A stretch of 64,000 bases of DNA from Collinsella sp. AF33-16 (GTDB lineage: Bacteria; Actinomycetota; Coriobacteriia; Coriobacteriales; Coriobacteriaceae). The notes below the pieces were generated by a model that was not told where the DNA came from, made no database searches, and saw only the letters and a list, made by a program, of their open reading frames with translations. Position 1 is the stretch's first letter. Each line of letters begins with the position of its first letter. Of this stretch, positions 16,225-26,395 are shown piece after piece. The stretch is taken from contig NZ_QRQC01000002.1 in NCBI RefSeq assembly GCF_003475325.1, positions 1 to 64,000 of the forward strand. Reading direction: 5' to 3'. The position numbers and the translations under genes are program-made.

Positions 16225-16719
16225 ATGGTCAAGACTAAGACCGAGCAGGCGATCATCGATGCGCTCGAGGCCGTCGCTCCCCAGCACGATGTCGACATCG
16301 TCGACGTCGAGCTCGTGGGTGCCACCAAGGCCCCCTGCGTGCGCGTGCGTATCGAGGGTGCCGAGGGTCAGAGCCTGTCGCTCAACGACGTCACGGCCAA
16401 TACCAAGTGGATCGGCGACGTGATTGAGGAGCTCGACCCCATCTCTTCGAGCTATACGCTCGAGGTATCGAGCCCGGGTATGGCGCGCCCGCTGCGCCGT
16501 CCGCGCGACTTTGCCCGCTTTGTGGGCGAGGACTGCGAGCTCACCTCCACCGCCACCGAGGGCCGTCGCAAGTACGCCGGCAAGATTGCCGCCGCCACCG
16601 AGACGAACGTGACCCTCGAGCTCGAGGACGGCGAGTCCGTTACCCTCGATTTTTCTGATGTTAAAAAGTGCAAGTTGAAGCCCACCTACGACTTCAAGCC
16701 CGCGAAGGAAGGAAAGTAA
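16225..16719 (+). CDS. rimP: Ribosome maturation factor RimP
   Basis: A 164-residue protein needed for 30S subunit assembly. The N-terminal domain holds the DIVDVELVGATKAPCVRVRI strand region. The conserved centre reads LDPISSSYTLEVSSPGMARP, followed by a C-terminal SH3-like domain (DFSDVKKCKLKP). ATG 16225 is preceded by GGAGGTG at 16213-16219, and the upstream open frame runs through the hairpin and is not coding. First gene of the operon, 1 nt before nusA. Confidence 0.92.
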   Translation: MVKTKTEQAIIDALEAVAPQHDVDIVDVELVGATKAPCVRVRIEGAEGQSLSLNDVTANTKWIGDVIEELDPISSSYTLEVSSPGMARPLRRPRDFARFVGEDCELTSTATEGRRKYAGKIAAATETNVTLELEDGESVTLDFSDVKKCKLKPTYDFKPAKEGK

Positions 16720-16720
16720 G

Positions 16721-17968
16721 ATGGCAGCATCCGACATGATGTCCGCCCTGATGGAGCTTTGCCAGGAGAAGCACATCGACCAGCTCTACCTGATCGACCG
16801 CCTGGAGCAGTCGCTCGCCAAGAGCTATGCCGAGATCCTGCATCTTGAGTGGGGCGCTAAGGTGACCATCGACCGCACCACCGGCAAGATCTACGTCTAC
16901 CGCCTGGAGCCGATCGACGATTCCATGGACGAGGAGGGCAACTTCACCGAGTTCGAGGAGATCGACGTCACCCCCAAGAACACGAGCCGCATCGCTGCCC
17001 AGCACGCCAAGGCCGAGATCAACGCCATCGTGCGTAACTCCGCCCGCGAGCAGATCTACGAGGAGTTCTCCGGCCGCATCGGTGACCTCATCAGCGGTAC
17101 CGTGCTGCAGTCCACGCCCGACTTCACGATCGTCAAGATTCGCGAAGGCGTCGAGGCCGAGCTGCCGCACTTCGATCAGCGTCGTTACGAGAACGAGCGC
17201 AACGAGCGTCCGATGGGCGAGCGCTACCTGCACAATCAGCACATCAAGGCCGTGATCATCGACGTTCGCGACCCCAACTCCAACCTGCAGCCGGTTCGTG
17301 GCGAGCACAGCCGTCCGCCGATTGTCATCTCCCGTACCCACCCCGAGCTCATGCGTCGTCTGTTTGAGCAGGAGGTGCCCGAGATCTATGAGGGCACCGT
17401 CCAGATCAAGTCAATCGCCCGCGAGCCCGGCCAGCGTTCCAAGGTTGCCGTCCACTCGCTCGACGACCGTCTGGATCCCGTGGGTGCCTGCGTCGGCCCC
17501 AAGGGCAGCCGTGTTCGCGCTGTCGTGGGCGAGCTCCGTGGCGAGCGCGTCGACGTCATCCTGTGGGATGCCGATCCTGCCGTCTACGTCGCCAACGCCC
17601 TGTCGCCCGCTAAGGTCACCCGCGTCCTCATCGACGAGGAGAAGGCCTACGCCGGCGTCATCGTCCCCGACGACCAGCTGTCCCTCGCCATCGGCAAGGA
17701 AGGCCAGAACGCCCGCCTCGCTGCGCGCCTGACCGGCTGGCACATCGACATCAAGTCCGAGACGCTTGCCGCCGACATCCTCAAGAACGTTCCCGTTCAC
17801 GAGGAGCCCGCCGCCGACCTGATCGGTGACGAGGAGGACGAGGATGTCCGCCGCTGCGAGTATGTGTCCGAGGACGGCATCCAGTGCCGCAACCAGGCTC
17901 GTCCCGGCTCCCGTTTCTGCGGTGTCCACGACACCGACGCCTTCGATGATGCGGAGGACCTGATCTAG
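16721..17968 (+). CDS. nusA: Transcription termination/antitermination factor NusA with C-terminal Cys/His tail
   Basis: A 415-residue protein with the NusA N-terminal domain (1-110), S1 domain (about 125-195) and two KH domains (about 220-350, with [17 protein letters not shown] and [19 protein letters not shown]). It binds RNA polymerase and nascent RNA and controls pausing and termination. After residue 375 comes an added tail with C379, C389, C400 and H403 (spacing C-x9-C-x10-C-x2-H), which looks like a small zinc-binding motif. The ylxR gene usual between nusA and infB is absent. The operon position between rimP and infB is typical. Confidence 0.93.
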   Translation: MAASDMMSALMELCQEKHIDQLYLIDRLEQSLAKSYAEILHLEWGAKVTIDRTTGKIYVYRLEPIDDSMDEEGNFTEFEEIDVTPKNTSRIAAQHAKAEINAIVRNSAREQIYEEFSGRIGDLISGTVLQSTPDFTIVKIREGVEAELPHFDQRRYENERNERPMGERYLHNQHIKAVIIDVRDPNSNLQPVRGEHSRPPIVISRTHPELMRRLFEQEVPEIYEGTVQIKSIAREPGQRSKVAVHSLDDRLDPVGACVGPKGSRVRAVVGELRGERVDVILWDADPAVYVANALSPAKVTRVLIDEEKAYAGVIVPDDQLSLAIGKEGQNARLAARLTGWHIDIKSETLAADILKNVPVHEEPAADLIGDEEDEDVRRCEYVSEDGIQCRNQARPGSRFCGVHDTDAFDDAEDLI

Positions 17969-18059
17969 CGCGCGGTCGCGCCGGGCGGGCCCCGGCGCGT
18001 CTCCCACGCTCGTTCAGTCTCTAGGCACCCAAGGTGCCAGAAAGGGTAGGTGAAGTCAT

Positions 18060-20774
18060 ATGGCAAAAGTCCGTGTGTCCACCTTGGCCAAAGAGTTCGG
18101 CATGACCTCCAAGGAACTGATGGGTCATCTCGCCGATATGAAGATTCCCGCTAAGTCCGCTTCCTCCACCTTGGAGGACGCCTATGTCGCCATGGTCCGC
18201 AAGCAGCTCGCCTCGGTGATCGAGGCCCGCGCTCAGGAAGTCGAGGCCGCCAAGCAGGCCGAGGAGCAGGCGGCTGCCGCCGAGGAAGCCGCACGCGCTG
18301 CCGAGGCCGAGCGCGAGCGCATCGCCGCCGAGAAGGCCCGCGAGGAGGAGCGCCGCCAGTTTGCCGCAGCCCAGGCTGCCGAGGAGGCTGCCCGCGCCGA
18401 GGCCGAGGCCAAGAAGAAGGCCGAGCAGGAGCGCCTTGCCCGCGAGAAGGAGGAGGCTGCCCGCGAGGCCCAGCGCCGCGCCGTTCCCGCTTCCGACTCC
18501 GGTTCGCGCTTCCGTTCGCTGCTCGACCAGATCGCCGCACAGGAGACCGTGCTCAAGGAGAAGAAGGACGCCGAGGACAAGGCCAAGGCCGAGCGCGCCG
18601 CCGAGCGCGGTAACCGTCGTGGCGGCAACAACGACCGCCGCGGTGGCCGTCGCAACGATCGTAACGCCTCCGACAGCAACTCCGAGCGCAACGCCTCCGA
18701 GAGCCGTCCGCACAGCCATCGCACCAACGCCAGCAACAACGTCGCTGCTGGCATGGACTTCCCCAACCCTGATAAGCAGGGCAAGGGCAAGAAGCGCAAG
18801 GGCGGTCACAACAACGAAGAGGACCACTACAGCCGTATGGCTCGCGAGGCCGAGGAGTACAGCCGCGAGAAGGTGCTCGAGGAGGCCCGTGCCGCCGTCG
18901 AGGAGGCCTCTCGCGAGTCCACCGGTCGCCGCAAGAAGCGCAAGGAGAAGCGCGAGCGCGAGGCTGCCAAGGCTCAGGAGGAGCGCAAGATAGAGGAGGC
19001 GCTGGCCCAGGGCGTGAACCCCGAGGAGCTCGACGCCATCAAGGTCTCCCAGGGCGTTACCGTCCAGGAACTCGCCGAGGCACTTGACGTTCCGGCCAAC
19101 GACATCATCAAGCGCCTGTTCCTGTTGGGCACGCCGCTCACCATGACACAGTCCATGTCTGACGACCTCGTCGAGCTCGTTGCCGACGACCTGGGCCGCC
19201 AGATCAAGATCATCACCCCCGAAGAGGAGAACACCTTCTCGTTCTACGACGATCCCGCCGACCTTAAGCCGCGTGCCCCGGTCGTCACCGTCATGGGCCA
19301 CGTCGACCACGGCAAGACTTCGCTGCTCGACGCCATCCGTCACACCGGCGTCGCTGCCGGCGAGGCAGGCGGCATTACCCAGGCAATCGGTGCTTCGCAG
19401 GTTATGATCAACGACCGCAAGATCACCTTCATCGATACCCCGGGCCATGCCACCTTTACGGCCATGCGTGCCCGCGGCGCCAAGGTGACCGACATCGTCA
19501 TTCTGATCGTGGCTGCCGACGACGGCGTCATGCCCCAGACCATCGAGTCGATCAACCACGCCAAGGCCGCCGGTGTTCCCATTGTCGTCGCCGTCAACAA
19601 GATCGATAAGCCGGGTGCCAACCCCGACCGCGTGCGCCAGGAGCTCACCGAGTACGGCATCATCCCCGAGGAGTGGGGCGGACAGAACATGTTCGTCAAT
19701 ATCTCGGCCAAGCAGAAGATCGGTATCGACGACCTGCTCGAGACCGTCCTACTCCAGGCCGACGTGCTCGAGCTCAAGGCCAACCCCGATACGTTCGCTT
19801 CGGGCAACGTCCTCGAGGCTAAGCTCGACAAGGGCCGCGGCTCGGTTGCCACGGTGCTCGTGACCCGCGGTACTCTGCACGTGGGCGATACGCTGGTCGC
19901 CGGCCTTACCTACGGCCGCGTCCGCGCCATGCTCGACCCCAAGGGCAACGCCGTCACCGAGGCCGGTCCCTCCGACGCCGTCGAGATCCTGGGCCTGCAG
20001 TCCGTCCCCAACGCCGGCGATGAGTTCCGCGTGTTCGAGGACGAGCGCGAGGCTCGTGCCCTTGCCGACGAGCGTTCGCTCAAGGCCCGTATCGAGGAGC
20101 AGAGCCGCGTCAAGCACGTCACGCTCGAGAACCTCTTCGAGACCATTGCCGACGCCGAGGTCAAGGAGCTCAACCTGATCATCAAGGCCGACGTCCAGGG
20201 TTCCATCGAGGCCCTTCAGGACTCGCTCGACAAGATGGATCAGTCCGAGGTTCGCATCAACACGATCCACTCCGCCGTTGGTGCCATCAACGAGACCGAC
20301 GTCGTTCTGGCCGACGCCTCCAACGCCATCATCATCGGCTTTGGTGTCCGTCCCGACGGTAAGGCCCGCTCCGCTGCCGAGCGCGAGGGCGTCGAGATCC
20401 GTTGCTACGACGTCATCTACAAGTGCCTCGAGGAACTCGACGCTGCCCGTATCGGCATGCTTAAGCCCACCGAGGTCGAGGTCTCCACGGGTACCGCGAC
20501 CGTCCTGGACACCTTCAAGGTGCCCAAAGTCGGTATCGCCGCCGGTGTCCGTGTCGAAGAGGGCGAGATCGCCGCGACCGATTCCGTGCGTCTGGTGCGC
20601 GACGGCATCGTGGTCTTCAACGGCAAGATCGCCTCGATGCGCCACTACAAGGACGAGGCCAAGAGCCTCAAGAGCGGTTCCGAGGGCGGCATTGGCCTGG
20701 AGAACTTCCAGGACATCAAGCCCGGCGACCAGATCGAGGGTTACCGCATCGACCAGGTTGCCCGTACCGAGTAG
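18060..20774 (+). CDS. infB: Translation initiation factor IF-2
   Basis: A 904-residue GTPase that delivers initiator tRNA to the 30S subunit. A small N-terminal helical domain ([18 protein letters not shown]) is followed by a roughly 250-residue charged Ala/Glu/Arg/Lys-rich linker. A conserved IF2_N block comes next ([19 protein letters not shown]), then the G domain with GHVDHGKTS (from residue 413), DTPGH and NKID. Domains II, III and C2 complete it. The length is normal for actinobacterial IF-2. Start ATG 18060. A 91-nt gap separates it from nusA. Confidence 0.97.
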   Translation: MAKVRVSTLAKEFGMTSKELMGHLADMKIPAKSASSTLEDAYVAMVRKQLASVIEARAQEVEAAKQAEEQAAAAEEAARAAEAERERIAAEKAREEERRQFAAAQAAEEAARAEAEAKKKAEQERLAREKEEAAREAQRRAVPASDSGSRFRSLLDQIAAQETVLKEKKDAEDKAKAERAAERGNRRGGNNDRRGGRRNDRNASDSNSERNASESRPHSHRTNASNNVAAGMDFPNPDKQGKGKKRKGGHNNEEDHYSRMAREAEEYSREKVLEEARAAVEEASRESTGRRKKRKEKREREAAKAQEERKIEEALAQGVNPEELDAIKVSQGVTVQELAEALDVPANDIIKRLFLLGTPLTMTQSMSDDLVELVADDLGRQIKIITPEEENTFSFYDDPADLKPRAPVVTVMGHVDHGKTSLLDAIRHTGVAAGEAGGITQAIGASQVMINDRKITFIDTPGHATFTAMRARGAKVTDIVILIVAADDGVMPQTIESINHAKAAGVPIVVAVNKIDKPGANPDRVRQELTEYGIIPEEWGGQNMFVNISAKQKIGIDDLLETVLLQADVLELKANPDTFASGNVLEAKLDKGRGSVATVLVTRGTLHVGDTLVAGLTYGRVRAMLDPKGNAVTEAGPSDAVEILGLQSVPNAGDEFRVFEDEREARALADERSLKARIEEQSRVKHVTLENLFETIADAEVKELNLIIKADVQGSIEALQDSLDKMDQSEVRINTIHSAVGAINETDVVLADASNAIIIGFGVRPDGKARSAAEREGVEIRCYDVIYKCLEELDAARIGMLKPTEVEVSTGTATVLDTFKVPKVGIAAGVRVEEGEIAATDSVRLVRDGIVVFNGKIASMRHYKDEAKSLKSGSEGGIGLENFQDIKPGDQIEGYRIDQVARTE

Positions 20775-20785
20775 GGGGTAGCGCT

Positions 20786-21196
20786 ATGAAGCAAACGCAG
20801 GCAACCCGCCGTCTGGGCGAGCAGCTTCGCGAGAAGCTCGGTTATATCCTGCTCTTTGAGGTTTCCGATCCGCGTCTCGACCTGGTTACTTTGACCGCGG
20901 TCGAGGTCGCGGTGGACCGTTCGTTCGCGCGTGTGTACGTGTCGTGCGATGCGAGCCGCTACGACGAGGTCATGGAGGCGCTCGCAAGCGCCAAGGGCCG
21001 TATTCGCAGCCTGTTGGCTCGCTCGCTCGATTGGCGTGTTACGCCCGAGCTCGATTTTCGCATCGATCGCTCGACCGATGAGGCCGAGCGCATCACGCGT
21101 GCGCTGGAAAACGTTCCCGCCACGCTTGCGATCGAAAAGGACGAGGACGGCTATCCGATAGCGGATGCCGCCCAGGAGGCAGCTTTAGATGACTAA
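20786..21196 (+). CDS. rbfA: 30S ribosome-binding factor RbfA
   Basis: A 136-residue KH-like protein that binds 16S rRNA during late 30S maturation. Family features are RLGEQLREKLGYIL near the start, DPRLDLVTLTAVEV, the ARVYVS strand and the C-terminal VTPELDFRID block. A GGGGGT sequence precedes ATG 20786. The last 8 nt overlap the next gene, consistent with translational coupling in the operon. Confidence 0.93.
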   Translation: MKQTQATRRLGEQLREKLGYILLFEVSDPRLDLVTLTAVEVAVDRSFARVYVSCDASRYDEVMEALASAKGRIRSLLARSLDWRVTPELDFRIDRSTDEAERITRALENVPATLAIEKDEDGYPIADAAQEAALDD

Positions 21197-22232
21197 TTCC
21201 GCCGACCTCGCCTCGTGCGAGTCTGCAGATATTCAACGACGCATCCTCGAGCTTATCGAGGGTGCGTCCTCCATTGCGATTTCGGGACATACTTCTCCCG
21301 ATGGCGATGCCTTGGGCTCCGTCTTGGGTCTGGGCCTTTCGCTCATGAAGTTTTTCCCCAACAAGGACATTGCGCTGCTGCTGGCAGACGATGACCCGGT
21401 TCCGCGCATCTACCGCTTTATGGAGGGTGCCGATCGCCTGGTGCCGGCATCTGCGTACACCGGCAATCCGGAGCTGTTCATCTCGGTGGACGTACCGGTC
21501 GCCGAGCGCCTGAACAACTCCGCCGAGGTGCTTCGTCGCTCCAAGCATGTGGTGTGCTTCGATCACCATCCGGCGCGCGAGGAGTTTGCCGAGCTCAGCC
21601 TGAGGCGCGTCGAAGCTGCAGCCTGCGCCATGATCATCGACCGCTTCTTGGACAATTGCGGCATTGTCGCACGTGATGGCGTTGCGACCTGCCTGCTGTG
21701 TGGCTTGGTTACCGATACCGGCCGTTTTCAGTACCAAAACGCCGATGCCGCCGCGTTCCATGCAGCCTCGCGTCTGGTTGCCCACGGTGCCGATCCGGCG
21801 CGTGTGGCACTCGAGGTTTACCAGAGCATGCGCGTTGAGTTTTTGCACCTCAAGTCCATCGTTATGGGCCGCATTAAGACGGTGGCCCACGGGCGCGTCG
21901 CGTATAGCTACGCGTACCAGAGTGATCTTGAGGCCTGCGGTGTCACCTCGGATGAGTGCGACGGTCTGGTTGACGTGGTGCGCTCGGTGATGGGCGTGGA
22001 GGTCTGCTTGTTCCTGAAGGGCATTGAGGGCGATACCAAGGTGCGCGGCAACCTGCGCTCCAAGGGTGACCTCAACGTGTCCGAGATCGCTGCTGCCTTT
22101 GGCGGAGGCGGACATCCCGCTGCCGCCGGTTTTTCCAACAACGGAACGATTCTCGAGACGCTCACCGTGGCACTTCCCATGCTGGCCGAACTGGTAGGGG
22201 AGGATCCCACTTCGGTGACCATCGAGCTTTAA
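21189..22232 (+). CDS. nrnA: DHH/DHHA1 phosphoesterase, NrnA-type oligoribonuclease/pAp phosphatase
   Basis: A 347-residue cytosolic phosphoesterase. DHH-family metal motifs are visible as SGHTSPDGDALGS near residue 36 and FDHHPA near residue 124. The C-terminal DHHA1 domain ends with the GGGGHPAAAG block. Members degrade short oligoribonucleotides and 3'-phosphoadenosine-5'-phosphate. The placement between rbfA and truB is characteristic of Gram-positive bacteria. It starts inside the 3' end of rbfA. Confidence 0.9.
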   Translation: MTNSADLASCESADIQRRILELIEGASSIAISGHTSPDGDALGSVLGLGLSLMKFFPNKDIALLLADDDPVPRIYRFMEGADRLVPASAYTGNPELFISVDVPVAERLNNSAEVLRRSKHVVCFDHHPAREEFAELSLRRVEAAACAMIIDRFLDNCGIVARDGVATCLLCGLVTDTGRFQYQNADAAAFHAASRLVAHGADPARVALEVYQSMRVEFLHLKSIVMGRIKTVAHGRVAYSYAYQSDLEACGVTSDECDGLVDVVRSVMGVEVCLFLKGIEGDTKVRGNLRSKGDLNVSEIAAAFGGGGHPAAAGFSNNGTILETLTVALPMLAELVGEDPTSVTIEL

Positions 22233-22247
22233 CTTTTTGGATGGTAC

Positions 22248-23180
22248 ATGGCTCGTCGTACACCTTCTCAACTGAATATGCTGCTCGCCGTCGATAAGCC
22301 GGTGGGCTGCACGTCCCACGATGTGGTTTCGCAATGCCGGCGCGCCCTCCATGAGCGGCGCGTCGGCCATGCCGGCACGCTCGACCCCATGGCATCGGGT
22401 GTCATGGTGGTGGGTGTGGGCCAGGCCACCCGTCTGCTGGGCATGCTGACCCTCGATACCAAAAGCTATGTCGCCGACATTTCGTTTGGCGCCGAGACCA
22501 ATACCGATGATGCGGAGGGCGAGGCGGTCCGCACGGTGGCTGTTGCCAACGAGCTCCGCGATCCTGCCTATGCCCGTGAGCGCTTGGCCGCTATGCTGGG
22601 TCCGCAGATGCAGGTGCCGCCGGCGTTTTCGGCTATCTCGGTCAATGGCGTTCGCGCCTACAAGTCTGCTCGCGAGGGCAATGCGGTGGACCTACCTCCG
22701 CGCCCCGTCGAGGTCTATGCCGCCGGCCTGATCGCCGTGGGAGGCGAAGGTGATACGTGTGTGTGGACCGTGGCGTTCTCGGTGAGCAAGGGCACCTATA
22801 TCCGTGCGCTCGCTCGCGACTTGGGCCGCGCCTGCGAGAGCGCCGCGCACATTTCCGCGCTGCGCCGCACGGCCTCCGGTGTTGTTTCCATTGGCGCCTG
22901 TCATGCGGTCGAGGAGCTTTCTCCCGAGTCCGCGCCTGGCTTTGCCCTGGATCCCATTGCGGCCCTGGGCGCCACGCGTGTTGACTTGCCGGGCAATCTT
23001 GCCGAAGACCTGCTCTGCGGCCGACGCATTCCCGTTGAGCGTGCGCTTGCCGATTTCGATGCTTCGAAAGCGCCGTTTGCGCTGGTGCTCGATGGGGGAC
23101 TCAAGGCGCTCGCCCGCATCGAAAGTGGCCGCTTTGTCATGGAGCACGTGTTTCCGCAGGCAATCGGCGGTGTTCGATGA
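22248..23180 (+). CDS. truB: tRNA pseudouridine(55) synthase
   Basis: A 310-residue enzyme that makes pseudouridine 55 in the tRNA T-loop. The N-terminal motif LLAVDKPVGCTSHDVV is followed by VGHAGTLDPMASGVMV with catalytic Asp46, then DTKSYVADISFG and GTYIRALARDLG. A diverged C-terminal domain (about 230-310) is present. The ATG follows the nrnA stop by 15 nt, and its stop overlaps the ribF start by 4 nt (ATGA). Confidence 0.95.
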   Translation: MARRTPSQLNMLLAVDKPVGCTSHDVVSQCRRALHERRVGHAGTLDPMASGVMVVGVGQATRLLGMLTLDTKSYVADISFGAETNTDDAEGEAVRTVAVANELRDPAYARERLAAMLGPQMQVPPAFSAISVNGVRAYKSAREGNAVDLPPRPVEVYAAGLIAVGGEGDTCVWTVAFSVSKGTYIRALARDLGRACESAAHISALRRTASGVVSIGACHAVEELSPESAPGFALDPIAALGATRVDLPGNLAEDLLCGRRIPVERALADFDASKAPFALVLDGGLKALARIESGRFVMEHVFPQAIGGVR

Positions 23181-24184
23181 TGTTGTCCGCTCGCGAGCTC
23201 GCGCGTATCTTTTTTGAAGGCGAGTCGGACGAGGCTCGCATCGTCACTGCCGATGCGTTTGATGAGTGCGAGCACTTGGGTGCTGCCTCGATCGCCATTG
23301 GCGTGTTCGATGGCGTTCACCGTGGACACCGGGAACTCATCGAAGCGCTTGTCCGTGATGCCCGTGCCCATGGCTGCAAGGCGGTCGTGGTCACTTTCGA
23401 TCCCGATCCGGACGTTGTGGTGAGTCCTTCGCCCGCTCAAAAATTGATGACGACGGCCGACCGTCTACATGCCTTGGCTCAGACCGGGGTCGATGCGGTG
23501 GTGGCCGTTCCCTTTACGCCTGAGGTTGCGGCACTCGACCATGTTGCTTTTCTCTCGCTGGTGTCGCGTCTGGTCGACATTCGCTCGATTCGCGTTGGCA
23601 GCGACTTTAGGCTGGGTCGTGGCGGTGCTTCTGGTGTTGACGAGATGCGCACCTGGGGTGCCGAGCGCGGCGTTGACGTATACGGGCACGACCTGCTTTG
23701 CGAGGGCGGTGAGGCCATTTGCGCCACCCGCATTCGTCATGAGCTGGGACAGGGCCATGTGGAGCTTGCTGCTGAGTTGCTCGGCCGCCCGTATATGCTG
23801 CGTGGCGGTGTTATTCGTGGCCGTCACGAGGGTTCTGACATGGGCTTTCCCACGGCTAACCTGCAGGTTCCCGACGGCATTCAGGTGCCTGCCGATGGCG
23901 TGTATGAGGGCCTGGTGCTCGTTGATGACACCGTATGGCCTGCTGCCGTTAACGTCGGCCTGCCGCCGACGTATGCCGACGATGCCGCTTCATCGCATCT
24001 CGAGGCTAACTTAATTGGTTATACGGGCGACCTGTACGGCGCTTCCGTTTCGCTGGCGTTTACGCGCTGGCTGCGTCCCTCGCGTGTGTTCGATTCGCTG
24101 GATGAGTTGATTGCGACCGTCGAGGGTAATATCGAGGACATTCGTCACAACTTGGGTGAGCAGGGGGTGGGCATCCGTGATTAG
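23177..24184 (+). CDS. ribF: Bifunctional riboflavin kinase/FAD synthetase
   Basis: A 335-residue enzyme that phosphorylates riboflavin to FMN and adenylates it to FAD. The N-terminal nucleotidyltransferase domain has AIGVFDGVHRGHRELI and VVTFDPDP. The C-terminal kinase domain has RGRHEGSDMGFPTANL and VYEGLV. Length is slightly above the usual 310. It overlaps truB by 4 nt and dnaG by 8 nt, so the three are tightly coupled. Confidence 0.95.
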   Translation: MMLSARELARIFFEGESDEARIVTADAFDECEHLGAASIAIGVFDGVHRGHRELIEALVRDARAHGCKAVVVTFDPDPDVVVSPSPAQKLMTTADRLHALAQTGVDAVVAVPFTPEVAALDHVAFLSLVSRLVDIRSIRVGSDFRLGRGGASGVDEMRTWGAERGVDVYGHDLLCEGGEAICATRIRHELGQGHVELAAELLGRPYMLRGGVIRGRHEGSDMGFPTANLQVPDGIQVPADGVYEGLVLVDDTVWPAAVNVGLPPTYADDAASSHLEANLIGYTGDLYGASVSLAFTRWLRPSRVFDSLDELIATVEGNIEDIRHNLGEQGVGIRD

Positions 24185-26285
24185 CGATGAGGAAAAAGAC
24201 CAGGTACGCGCTGCGTCCGACCTAGTTGCCATCGTGCAGGAAACGGTTGAGCTCAAGCCCCGCGGCCATGAGTTTTGGGGCTGCTGCCCCTTTCATGGCG
24301 AAAAGACTCCGTCCTTCCACATTATTCCCGCCACGCAGGTGTGGCATTGCTTTGGCTGCGGCGAGGGTGGCGACGTCTTCACCTATATCATGAAGCGCGA
24401 GAACCTGAGCTTTCCCGAGTCAATCCGTTATTTGGCCGATCGTGCAGGTATTGAGCTGCACGACACCGGAGATCGCCGCGAGCGCGGTACCAAGCGTGCC
24501 CGCATCTACGATCTGTGTGCCGAGACCGCCCAGTTCTACCACACCATGCTTATGCGCGGTAAGGATGGCCGTCCACGTGAGTACTTTGCCAGCCGCGGCA
24601 TGGGTGGCGACGTCTGCCGCCGCTACTGCCTGGGCTTTGCGCCGGGTCGTAATATGCTGGTGGCTCATCTGTCGCAGGCGGGCTTTACTCCGCAGGAGAT
24701 GATCGACGCCAACGTTGCCGTGAGTCGAGGGCGCGGGCAGCTTGCCGACCGCTTCTACGACCGCGTGATGTTCCCCATCTTTGACGAGCAGGGTCACAAC
24801 ATCGCCTTTGGCGGTCGCATCATGGGTGACGGCCAACCCAAGTACCTCAACACCGCCGAGACGAGCGTGTTTCATAAAAAGCGAAACCTCTACGGCTTTA
24901 ATTGGGCCAAGGAGTTTATCGTCGCGCAGGATACCGCCATCGTGGTAGAGGGCTATACCGACTGCATCGCCTGTTGGGAGGCGGGGATTAAAAACGTTGT
25001 CGCTACGCTGGGCACCGCGCTCACGGAGCATCACGTCAAGACGCTCACCCGCTTTGCCAAGCGCATCGTGTATATGTTTGACGGCGATGCCGCGGGCCAG
25101 AAGGCCGCCCGTCGCGCGATTCAGTTTATCGAGCAGGATTCGATGGACCTGCGCTGCGTGGTGCTGCCTGACGGCAACGATCCCATGGAGTTCATCACGG
25201 CCCACGGCGGAGAGGAGCTGCAGAAACGCATTGACGCCGCCGAGCCGCTCATGGACTTCGTGTACCGTTCGCTGCAGGAGTCGAGCGACATCACCACGCC
25301 GGGCGGTCGCGCCAAGGCGCTGGAGGATGCGCTCACGCTCATCTATCCGCTTCGTGACAGCTATATGATCGATACGTACTTTATCCAGATTGCCGATCTG
25401 CTGGGTTTGGATTTGGAGACCGTGCGTGCGAGCTCGGGCCGTGTGTTTCGCGATGTCGCCAAGCGCGAGGATGCGGAACGACGTCGTGAGCAGAGCTTTG
25501 AGCGCCAGCGGGCACAGGCTGAGCGGTCCGGCGGGACGGGCAGTCGGGCGTCGAGTTCTCGCGATGCCGGTCGCGGCGCTTGGGCATCGGGCGCGACGCC
25601 GTCGGTGTCCGCGCCGGTCGAGGAAGAGCCGTACGACTACGTCCCACTCGATGCCTACGGTGCCGCGCCCGTGGAGGTCGTCGACGATCTGCCGCCAATC
25701 GATGTGCCTGATGGTATGGGTGCTGTGCCTGTGACTGATGGTTCGGGCGCTCCGGCTGCGGCGGCGCCGATGGTTCTTACTGATCTTGAGCGCAAGTCCT
25801 TGGCAGGGGAGCGCGAGCTGTTGACGATGCTCACGAGCTACCCCGACCTGTTCCGCACGTATGCCGACCGCATCTGCTCTATCGAGTGGGTTGACCCACG
25901 TCACGAGTCCATCGCATGGGCCGTTCTGGCAACGCCGCCGGGAACCGATCCTGCAGCCTGCATGGATGCGGCGCGCTCGGTCTGTCCCGAGGCGGCAACG
26001 CTTGTGAGTGCCGGGCGCATCTCCGCGACGAGCAAGCACCCCACCGAGACGAACATCGTGTTCATGCTCGATACGCTCGAGCTCTACACCATCAAGCGCC
26101 GCATGCGTGCCGCACAGGCCAAGCTGCGCCAGGACCGTTCGCTCGATGATGAGGCCCGTCGCGCGCTGACCGTGCAGGCCGCGCAGGATTCGCAGCGTCA
26201 ACGCGAGCTGCAAAAGTCTATCGGCGGCGTGGCGGACCCGTTCCGTTTGATCGGTCTGGAGGCCGCAGGCACCGAACAGGCCTAG
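24177..26285 (+). CDS. dnaG: DNA primase
   Basis: A 702-residue primase that lays RNA primers at the replication fork. The N-terminal CHC2 zinc-binding domain is visible (CCPFHGEKTPSFHI ... WHCFGCGEGGDVF). The TOPRIM/RNA-polymerase core follows (AFGGRIMGDGQPKYLN, VEGYTDCIA, YMFDGDAAGQKAA). A low-complexity Arg/Ser/Gly/Pro region comes next at about residues 440-540, then the C-terminal helicase-interaction domain. I use GTG 24177 because the family starts at ISDEEKDQVRAASDLVAIV. It overlaps ribF by 8 nt. Confidence 0.95.
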   Translation: MISDEEKDQVRAASDLVAIVQETVELKPRGHEFWGCCPFHGEKTPSFHIIPATQVWHCFGCGEGGDVFTYIMKRENLSFPESIRYLADRAGIELHDTGDRRERGTKRARIYDLCAETAQFYHTMLMRGKDGRPREYFASRGMGGDVCRRYCLGFAPGRNMLVAHLSQAGFTPQEMIDANVAVSRGRGQLADRFYDRVMFPIFDEQGHNIAFGGRIMGDGQPKYLNTAETSVFHKKRNLYGFNWAKEFIVAQDTAIVVEGYTDCIACWEAGIKNVVATLGTALTEHHVKTLTRFAKRIVYMFDGDAAGQKAARRAIQFIEQDSMDLRCVVLPDGNDPMEFITAHGGEELQKRIDAAEPLMDFVYRSLQESSDITTPGGRAKALEDALTLIYPLRDSYMIDTYFIQIADLLGLDLETVRASSGRVFRDVAKREDAERRREQSFERQRAQAERSGGTGSRASSSRDAGRGAWASGATPSVSAPVEEEPYDYVPLDAYGAAPVEVVDDLPPIDVPDGMGAVPVTDGSGAPAAAAPMVLTDLERKSLAGERELLTMLTSYPDLFRTYADRICSIEWVDPRHESIAWAVLATPPGTDPAACMDAARSVCPEAATLVSAGRISATSKHPTETNIVFMLDTLELYTIKRRMRAAQAKLRQDRSLDDEARRALTVQAAQDSQRQRELQKSIGGVADPFRLIGLEAAGTEQA

Positions 26286-26395
26286 ATGTTGTGGTCAACC
26301 AGCGTATTCTCGCCTATATCCAGTCCTCTTTTTGGGTATAGACGCCTATGTGTGTGCTAAAGTATTGAGTCCTGTGGACTATGAAGGGAGAATCT

